Source of the DNA: Hyphomicrobiales bacterium
GTDB lineage: Bacteria; Pseudomonadota; Alphaproteobacteria; Rhizobiales; Rhizobiaceae
NCBI GenBank assembly: GCA_900472625.1
Contig: UCIT01000035.1
Span: forward strand, 1 to 64,000
Length of the DNA stretch: 64,000 nt
Direction: 5' to 3'
Below the pieces are notes generated by a model, which did not search any database, had not been told where the DNA came from, and saw only the letters and a program-made list of their open reading frames with translations. Shown in pieces: positions 27,300-36,319 of the stretch. The position numbers were made by a program, and so were the translations under genes. Numbering within the stretch: position 1 is the stretch's first letter; every line of letters starts with the position of its first letter.

Positions 27300-28026
27300 T
27301 GGCACCGAAATTCCTGCCGCGATCGAGATGCAGGATGTCGGGCTGCGGCTCGGCGGACATCAATTTCTGTTCGACTGCCGGCTGCCGGCAGGTTCGATCA
27401 TCGGCGTGACAGGTCCATCCGGCGCCGGCAAGTCGACCTTTCTCAACCTATTGGCCGGCTTCGATACGCCGTCGCGCGGCCGCATCCTGTTTCAAGGGCA
27501 GGATGTCAGTCACCGGCATCCGGCGGAGCGGCCGGTATCGCTGGTGTTTCAGGACAACAATCTGTTCGCGCATCTCGATGTCTTCACCAATGTCGGTCTC
27601 GGCATTCACCCGGCGCTAAAGCTGTCTGCCGCCGATCGGCTGGCGATTGCCTCGGCGCTGGAGAAAGTCGGTCTGTCGGGGTTCGAGAAGCGCATGCCGG
27701 CGACATTGTCCGGCGGCGAGCGGCAGCGAGTGGCCTTTGCCCGGGCGCTGGTACGCAAGCGGCCGCTGCTGTTGCTGGACGAGCCGTTCGCGGCGCTGGA
27801 TCCAAGCCTGCGCCGGGAGATGGCGTCGCTGCTGTCCGACATGCACCGGGAGAGCGGCAACACCGTCGTCCTGGTGTCGCACGATGCCGATGAGATCAAG
27901 CGTATCGCCGACTATGCAATCTTCATCGATCACGGCCGGGTTGCCGTCGCGGCGCCGATCGCGCAGTTTTCGACAGGCGAGAACGATCCTGCGTTGCGGC
28001 AATTCCTGCGGATTGACGAATCTTAA
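27292..28026 (+). CDS. thiQ: Thiamine/TPP ABC transporter ATP-binding protein
   Basis: A 244-residue ABC ATPase on the cytosolic face of ThiP. It has Walker A GPSGAGKST (about 41-49), the Q-loop LVFQDNNLFAHLDV, signature LSGGERQRVAFARAL, Walker B LLLLDEPFAALDP and the switch His in LVSHDADE. The ATG at 27292 lies inside the thiP end, an 8-base overlap. It is the last gene of the riboswitch-controlled operon. No clear terminator follows before 28180. Confidence 0.93.
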   Translation: MIDGTEIPAAIEMQDVGLRLGGHQFLFDCRLPAGSIIGVTGPSGAGKSTFLNLLAGFDTPSRGRILFQGQDVSHRHPAERPVSLVFQDNNLFAHLDVFTNVGLGIHPALKLSAADRLAIASALEKVGLSGFEKRMPATLSGGERQRVAFARALVRKRPLLLLDEPFAALDPSLRREMASLLSDMHRESGNTVVLVSHDADEIKRIADYAIFIDHGRVAVAAPIAQFSTGENDPALRQFLRIDES

Positions 28027-28294
28027 CGGCACAACGGCACTTTCGCCATAATTTGCAGCGACCCAAGAAACTCCTTAACCACGTTGGGCTTGCTAACGTA
28101 CAAAGGCACCATATTTAGGCAGAGTTTCGCTATGCAACCGATGCGGAAATCAGCTACAGCAGAGACTTGGGTCCTCGATTGTGCACTGCAAAAACGGGGA
28201 CAAACGCCTGTTGACCATTCATGAAGACGACCGGGACGCCATGAAGGCGCGCCGGCCGAGAAGCGCGATGACTCGGAGAGCCAGACTGGACCGC

Positions 28295-29812
28295 ATGACG
28301 ACGTGGAAACTGACCGCGCCTTCCAGTGATGTGTTCTTCGCAGCGTGCCGCTGGGCACGGCGGGCGTCGATCGTCTCTGCTGCGAGCGTGGCGCTTTACG
28401 GATGCCAATCGGCGCTCGAACAATCCTATCAGCCAAGTGTCGGCCCGTCGTCCAATCCGCAGATTGTCGACGAGGTGCAGAAGAACGATCCGCGTGCGGC
28501 CATGGGCGCGCGCGAGCATCCGCGCATCGTTGCCAGTTATGGCGGCGAGTATAAGGATGCGAAGACCGAACGTCTGGTTGCGCGGATTGCCGGGGCGCTG
28601 ACGGCGGTGTCGGAAAATCCGAGCCAGTCCTACCGCATCACCATCCTGAATTCGCCTGCGATCAACGCCTTCGCGCTGCCGGGTGGTTATCTCTACGTCA
28701 CGCGCGGCCTGCTGGCGCTTGCCAATGACGCCTCGGAAGTGGCGGCGGTGCTGTCGCACGAGATGGGCCACGTCACCGCCAACCACGGCATCGAACGGCA
28801 GAAGCGCGAAGAGGCGGAAGTCATCGCCAGCCGCGTCGTCGCTGAGGTGCTGTCGAGCGATATTGCCGGCAAGCAGGCGTTGGCACGCGGCAAGCTCAGG
28901 CTCGCGGCCTTCTCGCGGCAGCAGGAATTGCAGGCCGACGTGATCGGCGTGCGCATGCTCGGCGAGGCCGGCTACGATCCCTACGCGGCTGGACGGTTCC
29001 TGGATTCGATGGCGGGCTACAGCCGGTTCATGTCCGTCGATCCCGATGCCGACCAGAGCCTCGACTTCCTGTCCAGCCACCCGAACTCGGCGCAGCGCAT
29101 CGAGCTGGCGCGCGATCATGCGCGCGCCTTCGGGCAGGAAGGCAAGGTCGGCGACACCGGGCGCGGTTATTATCTCGACGGCATCGACGGCCTGCTTTAC
29201 GGCGACAGCCCGGAAGAGGGCTATGTGCGCGGCCAGACCTTCCTGCACGGCGGGCTCGGCATCCGTTTCGACGTGCCGCCGGATTTCAAGATCGACAACA
29301 AGGTCGAAGCGGTGATGGCGACCGGCCCAGGCGACGTCGCCGTGCGGTTCGACGGTGTCGCCGACAACCAGAACCAGTCACTGACCAACTACATCTCCAG
29401 CGGCTGGGTCACGGGTCTCGATCCCTCGACCATCCAGCAGATTACCGTCAATGGCATGGAAGCGGCGACCGCGCGCGCAAGCGCCGATCGCTGGGATTTC
29501 GATGTCACCGTGGTGCGCAACAATTCGCAGATCTTCCGCTTCCTGACGGCCGTGCCGAAGGGCAGCGCCGCGCTGCAGTCGACCGCCGACGTGCTGCGTT
29601 CGAGCTTCCGGCGGATGACGCCGGCCGAAGCCGCGTCGCTGAAGCCGCTGCGGATCCGGGTCCTGACGGTGCAGCCCGGCGACAACATCACGACGCTCGC
29701 GGCGCGGATGATGGGAACTGATCGCAAGCTCGATCTGTTCAAGCTCATCAACGCGCTGCCGACCGGCGCATCGGTGGCGCCTGGCGACCGCGTGAAGATC
29801 ATCTCCGAATAA
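28295..29812 (+). CDS. M48-family zinc metalloprotease, lipoprotein with C-terminal LysM-like domain
   Basis: A protein of about 505 residues. A basic-hydrophobic N-terminus ends in a lipobox-like ALYGC (Cys37 from the ATG at 28295), which points to a lipid-anchored periplasmic protein. The peptidase domain follows, with the zinc motif HEMGH (155-159) and a QELQAD motif carrying the third ligand, as in BepA/LoiP-type M48 proteases that police outer membrane assembly. The last 50 residues (LTVQPGDNITTLAARMMG ... VAPGDRVKI) look like a LysM-type domain. Start is uncertain: in-frame ATGs also occur at 28181, 28241 and 28268. It is convergent with rpoH2, compatible with an envelope or heat stress role. 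Confidence 0.85.
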   Translation: MTTWKLTAPSSDVFFAACRWARRASIVSAASVALYGCQSALEQSYQPSVGPSSNPQIVDEVQKNDPRAAMGAREHPRIVASYGGEYKDAKTERLVARIAGALTAVSENPSQSYRITILNSPAINAFALPGGYLYVTRGLLALANDASEVAAVLSHEMGHVTANHGIERQKREEAEVIASRVVAEVLSSDIAGKQALARGKLRLAAFSRQQELQADVIGVRMLGEAGYDPYAAGRFLDSMAGYSRFMSVDPDADQSLDFLSSHPNSAQRIELARDHARAFGQEGKVGDTGRGYYLDGIDGLLYGDSPEEGYVRGQTFLHGGLGIRFDVPPDFKIDNKVEAVMATGPGDVAVRFDGVADNQNQSLTNYISSGWVTGLDPSTIQQITVNGMEAATARASADRWDFDVTVVRNNSQIFRFLTAVPKGSAALQSTADVLRSSFRRMTPAEAASLKPLRIRVLTVQPGDNITTLAARMMGTDRKLDLFKLINALPTGASVAPGDRVKIISE

Positions 29813-29837
29813 AAAGAGGCCCGGCTTGCGCCGGGCC
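29811..29837 (-). terminator. Intrinsic terminator between M48 protease and rpoH2
   Basis: GGCCCGGC (29818-29825) pairs with GCCGGGCC (29830-29837) across TTGC. On the minus strand the stem is followed by TCTTTTT, so it best ends rpoH2 transcripts. On the plus strand it lies right after the protease stop and may act there too. Confidence 0.65.
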
Positions 29838-29946
29838 AGTCACATCACTGGGGGAGTAATCTCTCTGGATAGACCGATACCGCTCTATCCCTGTGTCTGT
29901 CGCAATTCCTGGGTGGAAGCCGATTGCAGGTTTCCCGGAATTGTCT

Positions 29947-30810
29947 TCAATTCGAAACGCCCATGTAGGGATCGGCGGTCACGAGCGCGGTGCGGAGCTT
30001 TTCCAAGGCGCGGCTTTCGATCTGGCGCACGCGTTCCTTGGAGATGCCAAGGTCCGCGCCCAGCTCTTCCAACGTCGCGCCGTCTTCTGCCAGACGACGG
30101 GCGCTGATGATCTTCATTTCGCGTTCGTTGAGATGGGTCAGTGCCGAGGCCAGCCACACGCGGCGACGTTCGCCGTCGATCATGTTGGTGACCTGCTCGT
30201 CGGGCAGAGGCTCGTTGCTGACGAGGAAATCCATCTTCTCGGCACTGTCGGCATCGCCTGATACGGAGGGCGCCTGGAGCGAGGCGTCGTTGCCGGACAG
30301 GCGCGCATCCATCGTCTGCACGTCATTGAGGCTGACGCCCAGAGCGGCCGCGATTTCCTGGTGAATGGATTGCAGTGTCAGCTGTGTGTCGCCCTTGGCA
30401 AGCTTGGCGCGCAGGCGGCGGAGATTGAAGAACAGCGCCTTCTGCGCCGAGCTTGTGCCGCCGCGAACGATCGACCAGTTGCGCAGGATATAATCCTGGA
30501 TGGAAGCGCGGATCCACCAGCTGGCGTAGGTCGAGAAACGCACATCACGTTCCGGCTCGAAGCGGGCGGCAGCTTCCAGAAGGCCGACATAGCCTTCCTG
30601 CACCAGGTCGCTCATCGGTAGTCCGAAGTTGCGGAATTTCGCGGCCATGGAGATGACGAGGCGCATATGCGCCATGGCGATCTGGTTACGTGCGCCGCGG
30701 TCTTCATTGTGCTTCCAGCGGACCGCGAGGTCATGCTCTTCTTCGCGGGCAAGATAAGGAGCCGCCATGGCGATCTTGATCATGCGCCGATCTGCAGACA
30801 TATTTTTCAT
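29947..30810 (-). CDS. rpoH2: RNA polymerase sigma factor RpoH (RpoH2 type)
   Basis: A 287-residue alternative sigma factor of the sigma-32 family. Region 2 includes the core-binding LVQEGYVGLLEAAARFEPERDVRFSTYASWWIRASIQDYILRNW stretch. The RpoH box is the variant QKALFFNLRRLRAKL, typical of RpoH. Region 4 (LEELGADLGISKERVRQIESRALEKLR) recognises the -35 box. Among the two rhizobial heat-shock sigma factors the sequence and the carD/M48 neighbourhood match RpoH2, which in Ensifer meliloti is under the general stress factor RpoE2. A GGAAC-type promoter lies about 300 bases upstream, which would leave a long leader. Confidence 0.92.
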   Translation of the reverse strand: MKNMSADRRMIKIAMAAPYLAREEEHDLAVRWKHNEDRGARNQIAMAHMRLVISMAAKFRNFGLPMSDLVQEGYVGLLEAAARFEPERDVRFSTYASWWIRASIQDYILRNWSIVRGGTSSAQKALFFNLRRLRAKLAKGDTQLTLQSIHQEIAAALGVSLNDVQTMDARLSGNDASLQAPSVSGDADSAEKMDFLVSNEPLPDEQVTNMIDGERRRVWLASALTHLNEREMKIISARRLAEDGATLEELGADLGISKERVRQIESRALEKLRTALVTADPYMGVSN

Positions 30811-31113
30811 ATCGGTCTCCTGAGCTCAGGCTTTTAGCCCCCGAAAAAGGGCAAACAATGCTTGCTTCCGGACGTTGCCGACCGGATCAAATTTCATGGC
30901 TTGAAGATATGAAGGCCTCGAACTCTGGACGTCTCAGAAGGAGGCCCTAGTTACTGCTATGTGTTGGTCATGCAGTGGGCCCGGACCATTTTTGTCACTT
31001 TGCCGAAGTGGCAAGATGGGGAAGGCATGATCCGCTCCTCGTCGCATGTTGACATGAAAATCGGACCTCCAGCGAAATTGCTTTCCCGTGGAAGTCCGCA
31101 GTGACAATCAGAT

Positions 31114-31138
31114 AACGCGACATTGCGGAAAAAGTTCC
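31114..31138 (-). promoter_or_regulatory. Putative EcfG/RpoE2-type promoter of rpoH2
   Basis: Minus strand: GGAAC (31134-31138), a 17-base spacer, GTT (31114-31116). This equals the GGAAC-N18-TT pattern reported for the rhizobial general stress sigma factor RpoE2. It lies directly after the carD terminator and faces rpoH2, leaving a leader of about 300 bases. Confidence 0.6.
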
Positions 31139-31141
31139 AAT

Positions 31142-31171
31142 AAAAAACCCGGCACGATGGCCGGGTTTTTT
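31142..31171 (-). terminator. Intrinsic terminator of carD-like gene
   Basis: AAAAACCCGGC and GCCGGGTTTTTT pair almost perfectly around ACGATG, giving T runs in both directions. It lies 20 bases beyond the carD-like stop and insulates that gene from rpoH2. Confidence 0.85.
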
Positions 31172-31191
31172 GATGAAAAGAAAACCTGAAA

Positions 31192-31767
31192 TCAGGCCGC
31201 TTCTTCTTCCTGTGCTTCGTCTTCCTCGACTGCCTTGCCGCGCTTCGGACCCTTGTTCAGGTTCGTTTCGACGAGGCGGACAGCTTCTGTTTCCGACAGC
31301 TTGTTGACGGCGGCGATTTCACGCGCCATGCGGTCAAGGGCTGCTTCGTACAATTGACGCTCGGAGTAGGACTGTTCCGGCTGGTTTTCGGCACGGTAGA
31401 GATCGCGAACGACTTCAGCGATCGAGATCAGATCGCCGGAGTTGATCTTCGCATCGTATTCCTGCGCGCGGCGGGACCACATGGTGCGCTTGACGCGCGC
31501 CTTGCCTTGCACAACCTTCAATGCACGCTCGACGAAATCCGTTTCGGAAAGCTTGCGCATGCCAATGCTCATGGCCTTTGCGACCGGCACTTTCAGGCGC
31601 ATCTTGTCCTTCTCGAAATCGATTACAAAAAGTTCGAGCTTCATGCCGGCGACTTCTTGCTCTTCGATTGTGCTGATGGTACCGACGCCATGAGCGGGGT
31701 ACACGATCGATTCACCGGTCTTGAAACCATGGCGTGCTGCTGAAGGCTTTTTCTGCTGGATCGTCAT
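31192..31767 (-). CDS. CarD/CdnL-family RNA polymerase-binding regulator
   Basis: A 191-residue protein. The N-terminal RNA polymerase interaction domain (about 15-75) reads FKTGESIVYPAHGVGTISTIEEQ, followed by VIDFEKDKMRLKVPV, the Tudor-like CarD_CdnL_TRCF fold. A helical DNA-binding domain follows (about 75-165). The C-terminus is a highly acidic tail (EEDEAQEEEAA) not present in all members. CdnL stabilises open promoter complexes at rRNA and other growth-related promoters. The ATG at 31767 follows CAGGGAG at long spacing; a TTG three codons upstream is the alternative. Monocistronic, with a strong terminator. Confidence 0.92.
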   Translation of the reverse strand: MTIQQKKPSAARHGFKTGESIVYPAHGVGTISTIEEQEVAGMKLELFVIDFEKDKMRLKVPVAKAMSIGMRKLSETDFVERALKVVQGKARVKRTMWSRRAQEYDAKINSGDLISIAEVVRDLYRAENQPEQSYSERQLYEAALDRMAREIAAVNKLSETEAVRLVETNLNKGPKRGKAVEEDEAQEEEAA

Positions 31768-32162
31768 TCTTGTCAAAAACTCCCTGTTACGCTTCCGGCA
31801 GGAGCCGGAGCCGGGTCAGTCAGGCCCGGATGAGACGGTCGGATCCGTCGGGTGACTTTACTTCTGGTCCCACCGGGGAGAAGCAAGCATATTCAGACAC
31901 GCGATCTTGGGCCTGACAGCTCAAGATAATGATATGTCACGGTTATCGCGTTTGGATTTGTTTGCTTTCGTGGTGGTTTGGGGCATCCGTGATGCCGCAA
32001 AAGGAACAGTGTGGGAAACTTACCACAAAAATATGAGGAAATCAATAATTTACTGCATGTGAGTCATGCGGGCAACACAGGTCGCCCACATAAGTCATGC
32101 ATATCTCGCGCCCTCCAGACCGGATTTCAACCGGCTTGTTGGACTATAGTATCAGGGGCAGA
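31768..32162. other. Intergenic region between fdxA and carD-like gene
   Basis: Nearly 400 bases without a credible gene. The part near 31860-32080 is AT-richer than its surroundings. It must carry the carD-like promoter on the minus strand. I see no riboswitch or RNA gene signature. Confidence 0.45.
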
Positions 32163-32501
32163 TCAATCGCCTGCGCCCGGCTTTTCCGAGAAGTATTTCT
32201 CGAACTTGCCAGTCTCGCCGTCCATCTCCTTGGCTTCGTCCATCGCGTCCTTCTTGACGGTGATGTTCGGCCATTGGCTGGCATACTCGGCATTGATCTT
32301 CAGCCACTTGTCGAGGCCCGGCTCCGTATCGGGCTTGATCGCCTCGGCGGGACATTCCGGCTCGCAGACGCCGCAGTCGATGCACTCATCGGGATTGATG
32401 GCGAGGAAATTTTCGCCTTCATAAAAGCAGTCGACGGGGCATACTTCAACGCAATCGGTGTATTTGCACTTGATGCAGTTGTCGGTCACGACATAGGTCA
32501 T
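32163..32501 (-). CDS. fdxA: Seven-iron (3Fe-4S/4Fe-4S) ferredoxin FdxA
   Basis: A 112-residue ferredoxin. Its N-terminus MTYVVTDNCIKCKYTDCVEVCPVDCFYEG and the second motif CIDCGVCEPECPAEAI give the cysteine pattern of Azotobacter-type 7Fe ferredoxins, with a 3Fe-4S and a 4Fe-4S cluster. The C-terminal extension (LDKWLKINAEYASQWPNIT) is typical. It is a cytosolic electron carrier whose partner is not defined here. The ATG at 32501 follows TGGAG. It is part of a minus-strand series helicase, S4 protein, fdxA; gaps of about 195 bases suggest separate initiation. Confidence 0.95.
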   Translation of the reverse strand: MTYVVTDNCIKCKYTDCVEVCPVDCFYEGENFLAINPDECIDCGVCEPECPAEAIKPDTEPGLDKWLKINAEYASQWPNITVKKDAMDEAKEMDGETGKFEKYFSEKPGAGD

Positions 32502-32695
32502 GAAGAACTCCAGGATTTTTACGCAGACGGGGCCGGGCAACCTGGAACGTCGCGCCTTTCCCCTGGCCAGAGAAACGACATGATCAGTCTGGGATACTGC
32601 CACACCATCCGGCAAGTTGCTTGTGAAGTATCGACTTTGTCGCCGGAATTCAAGAATAAAGCGATCGCGAAACCGGGCGCCAGAGAGACAGTTTT

Positions 32696-33100
32696 CTAAT
32701 CCTCGTCGGACATCAGCCTGTCGATTGCGCGCCGTTCCTTCTTGGTCGGTCTTCCGGTGCCGACATCGCGGGTCGCCTGCTCGTAGGGAGTCAGCTTCTT
32801 CTTGTCTTCCGCTGTCGGGCTGACGTCGTCATAGAGCAGTCGCGCCTCCTCGAAGGGACCGCGCCGGTGGCCACCCGACCTCACGACCAGGACGATATCC
32901 CGGCGATCCAGCGAAAGCTCGATCTTGTCGCCGGGTTTGATCTGGTGGCTGGGCTGATTGACGCGCTCGCCGTTGATGCGGACGTGGCCAGACTGGATCT
33001 GTGCCTGCGCCAGCGAGCGCGACTTGATCATGCGCGTGAAGAACAGCCATTTGTCGATGCGCTGGCGCGAACCGCTTTGTGGCTGTGTCTCCCCGCTCAT
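32696..33100 (-). CDS. S4-domain RNA-binding protein (Hsp15/HslR-like)
   Basis: A 134-residue basic protein. The S4 RNA-binding domain occupies about residues 13-60 (RIDKWLFFTRMIKSRSLAQAQIQSGHVRINGERV...PGDKIEL). A lysine/arginine-rich tail resembles Hsp15 (KKKLTPYEQATRDVGTGRPTKKERRAIDRL). Hsp15 binds free 50S subunits with stalled nascent chains and is heat induced in E. coli. The gene starts three bases after the helicase stop, so helicase and S4 protein are almost certainly co-transcribed, which suggests a common RNA or ribosome role. Confidence 0.9.
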   Translation of the reverse strand: MSGETQPQSGSRQRIDKWLFFTRMIKSRSLAQAQIQSGHVRINGERVNQPSHQIKPGDKIELSLDRRDIVLVVRSGGHRRGPFEEARLLYDDVSPTAEDKKKLTPYEQATRDVGTGRPTKKERRAIDRLMSDED

Positions 33101-33103
33101 GGA

Positions 33104-36100
33104 TTACTTCTTCATTTGCTCCTTCAAGGCAGCGAGCTTGGCGAAGGGCGAATCCGGATCGATCGGCTTCTCCTTGCGCGGCGGTTTTGCCTCGAAGCGC
33201 AGCGGCTGGGCGCCGCCGCGGTTGTTGTTGCGGTCGTTGCGATCCTTGCGGTCACCACCACGGTCGTTGCGCTCACCGCCGCGGCCCTGATGCGGCTTGC
33301 CGCCATCCTTGCCACGGTTCGGACGGTTGCCGTCGCGGTTTTCGCCTTCGCCACCCTGGCGACGATGGCCGCGATCCTGACGTTCCTGACCCTGGCCACG
33401 CTCGCCCTGCGCGCGTTCGCCCTGGCCCCGTTCACCTTGACCCTGGCGCTCGCCGCCACGGCGATCACCATGGCCGCGTGCCTGGCGCTGGTTGCTGTCG
33501 GTGCGCCCGCCAAGGCGCCACAACAGAACCGGCTTCGGCTCTTCCGTCTCCGCGGCGTCGGCAGCAGGTGCTGCTTCGGCAACGGCTTCCGGTGCGGCGG
33601 CTTCGGTTGCCGCTGTCTCGGCAACGGCGGCTTCGGCGACAGGCGCCTCTGCAGTCGCTGCCGGTGCTTCCGTCGATGCTTCCTCGGATGCGCTGTCGGC
33701 GTCGTCGTGATCGGCACCCTCTTCCGGCGCTGCTGCGACAACGGTCTCCGCGGCCGTAGCGGACGATGCGTCCTGCGTGGCCAGATAGGCCGATGCCTCT
33801 TCCGGCTTCACGGCGTCGGCGCGATAGCCGAGACCCTTGAGGATCTCTTCCATGTCTTCGAGCGTTGCACCGAGAATGGAGAGCATCGCCGTCGTGGTCG
33901 TGAAGCGGCGACCGTCGTAGGCGCCCTCCGGACGGTTCGGCTGGCCGGGCTTCCACTGCAGCAGCGGACGGATGATGTCGGCCAGGCGCTCGAGAATATC
34001 GACGCGCACGGCACGCTTGCCGAGGAAACGGAAGCCGGCGAGCTTGTAGAATGTGCGCTCGTAGGTCGGATCGGTGACGACAGAGGTGCGGCCGGCGGCC
34101 AGTACCGGAATGAGATCGCCATAGCCCGGCTTGTCGAGGCCGTCGTTCTTCAGCGCCCAGAGCAGGGTGATGAGCTCGGCCGGTGCCGGCTTCAGAAGTG
34201 CCGGTACGAAGATGTGATAAGCGCCGAAGCGCACGCCGTAGCGGCGCATCGAAGCGCGCGCATCCTGATCCAGCGACTTGACCTCTTCGGTCACGTCGCG
34301 ACGGAACAGAACGCCGAGATTTTCCACCAGCTGGAACGCCAGGCCCTTGGCCAGGCCCTGCAGGTCCTCGGCGCGCGACAAATCGTCGAGCGGCTTCAGG
34401 ACCGTGCTGATATGATGATTGACGAAGCGCTCGACACGGGCGGCGACGTGGTCGCGCGCATTGCCGGTGAGTTGCTCGTCGGCAAGCAGAAGCACGCGTG
34501 GACGCATGATGTGCTCGGTGCCGAGCAGGCGCGCCACAGGATCACCGATCCAGCGGATCACGCCATCGGCGCCGATCACCAGATCGCTATTGCCGGACGC
34601 ATGGATACGCGCCGCACGGGCTTCAAATTCCAAAGCAAGCGCCTTTTGCGAAGCAGTCTGGACCGCCTTTGCGTCCGGACCATCCGCTCCCGATACAGGC
34701 GTGAACCGGAAACCGGACAACTGCCCCACATGATGTCCTTCAACAAAGACATCGCCATTTACACTGATTTCAGCTTCCAGCATCGCATTCTCTCTCAGGC
34801 GCTTCATGAGCACAGATGTCCTGCGATCAACAAAGCGTTTCGTCAACCTTTCATGTAACGCATCGGACAATCGATCTTCGATTTCCCGCGTCTTTTCCTG
34901 CCAGTGTGTCGGATCGGCAAGCCAACTGGGCCGATTCGATACATAGGTCCACGTCCTTATCTGCGCGATTCGCGCCGAAAGCGTGTCAATTTCACCGTCC
35001 GTTCGGTCGGCACGGTGTACCTGCTCGGCAAGAAAGTTCTCATTCACCGTGCCATAGCGCACGAGATCGGAAAAGAGGGTGGCAATAAGATCGGCATGTT
35101 GTGCCGGGGTAATGCGCCTGTAATCCGGTAGCGCGCAAGCTTCCCAGAGCTTCTCGACTCGCGCCGGCGTATCGGCGAGATCACGGATCTCGGGATAGCG
35201 CGACAGTTGCTCCAGCGCCTGCTGATCGACAGCCGGCAAAGCACGGGTAAGGCCGGCGATGCGCGGCGCGGTCTCGAGGCTTGCCCGCAATGATTGAATG
35301 GATTTGAAGTCGAAGTCGGTGGTGCGCCACTGCAAAACCTTGACGTTGTCGAAGTGGTGGCCCTCGATCCGCTGCACCAGCTCTTCGTCGAAGGGATCGA
35401 CATGGCCGGTGACGCCGAACGTGCCGTCGCGCAGATGCCGACCGGCGCGGCCGCCGATCTGGGCGAGTTCGGCGGGGTTCAGATTGCGGAACTGGTAGCC
35501 GTCGAACTTGCGGTCCTGGGCGAAGGCGACGTGATCGACGTCGAGGTTCAGCCCCATGCCGATCGCATCCGTCGCGACCAGATATTCGACGTCGCCCTGC
35601 TGGTAGAGTTCCACCTGCGAATTGCGGGTGCGCGGGCTGAGCGCGCCGAGCACGACGGCGGCGCCGCCGCGCTGGCGGCGGATCAGTTCGGCGATCGAAT
35701 AGACCTCGTCGGCGGAAAAGGCGACGATGGCGGAGCGCTGCGGCAGGCGGGTGATCTTCTTCTGGCCGGCATAGAGCAGGTGCGACAGGCGCGGCCGCTC
35801 GATGACGGTGATGCCGGGAAGCAGGTGCTGCAGGATCGGCCGCATCGTGCCGGCGCCAAGCAGCAACGTCTCGTCGCGGCCGCGCAGATGCAGGATGCGG
35901 TCGGTGAAGATATGGCCGCGCTCGAGATCGCCGGCCAACTGGACCTCGTCGATGGCGACGAAAGCGGCCTTGGTCTCGCGCGGCATGGCTTCGACGGTGC
36001 AGACCGAGAAGCGGGCCTTGGGCGGCGAGATCTTTTCTTCGCCGGTGACCAGCGCGACATTCTGCACGCCGACCTTCTCGACGACGCGGCTGTAGACCTC

Positions 36101-36319
36101 ACGCGCCAGCAGCCTCAATGGCAGGCCGATGATGCCGGTGCCGTGCGCAACCATGCGCTCGATGGCATAATGCGTCTTGCCGGTGTTGGTCGGGCCGAGC
36201 ACCGCGGTCACGCCGCGGCCGCTCAATATCATGGGCTGCGATGTCAGCGTCTTTGTCCTGCAGACGGGGCGAGAGAGCCCCGGAGATAAATCAAGCTTCA
36301 GATCGGAAGCAGACAACAC
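33104..36319 (-). CDS. Large Suv3-like RNA/DNA helicase with Arg-Gly-rich tail
   Basis: A protein of up to 1071 residues. The N-terminal superfamily 2 helicase core has Walker A GPTNTGKT (42-49 from the GTG at 36319), DEVQ as the DExH motif, SPRTRNSQ, and motif VI QIGGRAGRHLR, as in the mitochondrial RNA helicase Suv3. A long middle domain follows. The last 240 residues are low complexity: first Ala/Glu-rich and acidic, then an Arg/Gly/Gln/Asp-rich stretch with repeated GQGERGQGER units. Such tails bind RNA or form condensates. The start is uncertain; an internal ATG at 36232 (MILSGRGVTAVLG) lies just before the helicase core. It forms a unit with the S4-domain gene. Confidence 0.9.
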   Translation of the reverse strand: MLSASDLKLDLSPGLSRPVCRTKTLTSQPMILSGRGVTAVLGPTNTGKTHYAIERMVAHGTGIIGLPLRLLAREVYSRVVEKVGVQNVALVTGEEKISPPKARFSVCTVEAMPRETKAAFVAIDEVQLAGDLERGHIFTDRILHLRGRDETLLLGAGTMRPILQHLLPGITVIERPRLSHLLYAGQKKITRLPQRSAIVAFSADEVYSIAELIRRQRGGAAVVLGALSPRTRNSQVELYQQGDVEYLVATDAIGMGLNLDVDHVAFAQDRKFDGYQFRNLNPAELAQIGGRAGRHLRDGTFGVTGHVDPFDEELVQRIEGHHFDNVKVLQWRTTDFDFKSIQSLRASLETAPRIAGLTRALPAVDQQALEQLSRYPEIRDLADTPARVEKLWEACALPDYRRITPAQHADLIATLFSDLVRYGTVNENFLAEQVHRADRTDGEIDTLSARIAQIRTWTYVSNRPSWLADPTHWQEKTREIEDRLSDALHERLTKRFVDRRTSVLMKRLRENAMLEAEISVNGDVFVEGHHVGQLSGFRFTPVSGADGPDAKAVQTASQKALALEFEARAARIHASGNSDLVIGADGVIRWIGDPVARLLGTEHIMRPRVLLLADEQLTGNARDHVAARVERFVNHHISTVLKPLDDLSRAEDLQGLAKGLAFQLVENLGVLFRRDVTEEVKSLDQDARASMRRYGVRFGAYHIFVPALLKPAPAELITLLWALKNDGLDKPGYGDLIPVLAAGRTSVVTDPTYERTFYKLAGFRFLGKRAVRVDILERLADIIRPLLQWKPGQPNRPEGAYDGRRFTTTTAMLSILGATLEDMEEILKGLGYRADAVKPEEASAYLATQDASSATAAETVVAAAPEEGADHDDADSASEEASTEAPAATAEAPVAEAAVAETAATEAAAPEAVAEAAPAADAAETEEPKPVLLWRLGGRTDSNQRQARGHGDRRGGERQGQGERGQGERAQGERGQGQERQDRGHRRQGGEGENRDGNRPNRGKDGGKPHQGRGGERNDRGGDRKDRNDRNNNRGGAQPLRFEAKPPRKEKPIDPDSPFAKLAALKEQMKK

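Noticed and set aside
32867..34858. A 663-codon plus-strand frame over the helicase tail
   Set aside because: It arises from the repetitive Arg/Gly-coding tail read backwards, giving Leu/Ala and Cys/Gly-rich low-complexity protein. No plausible start.
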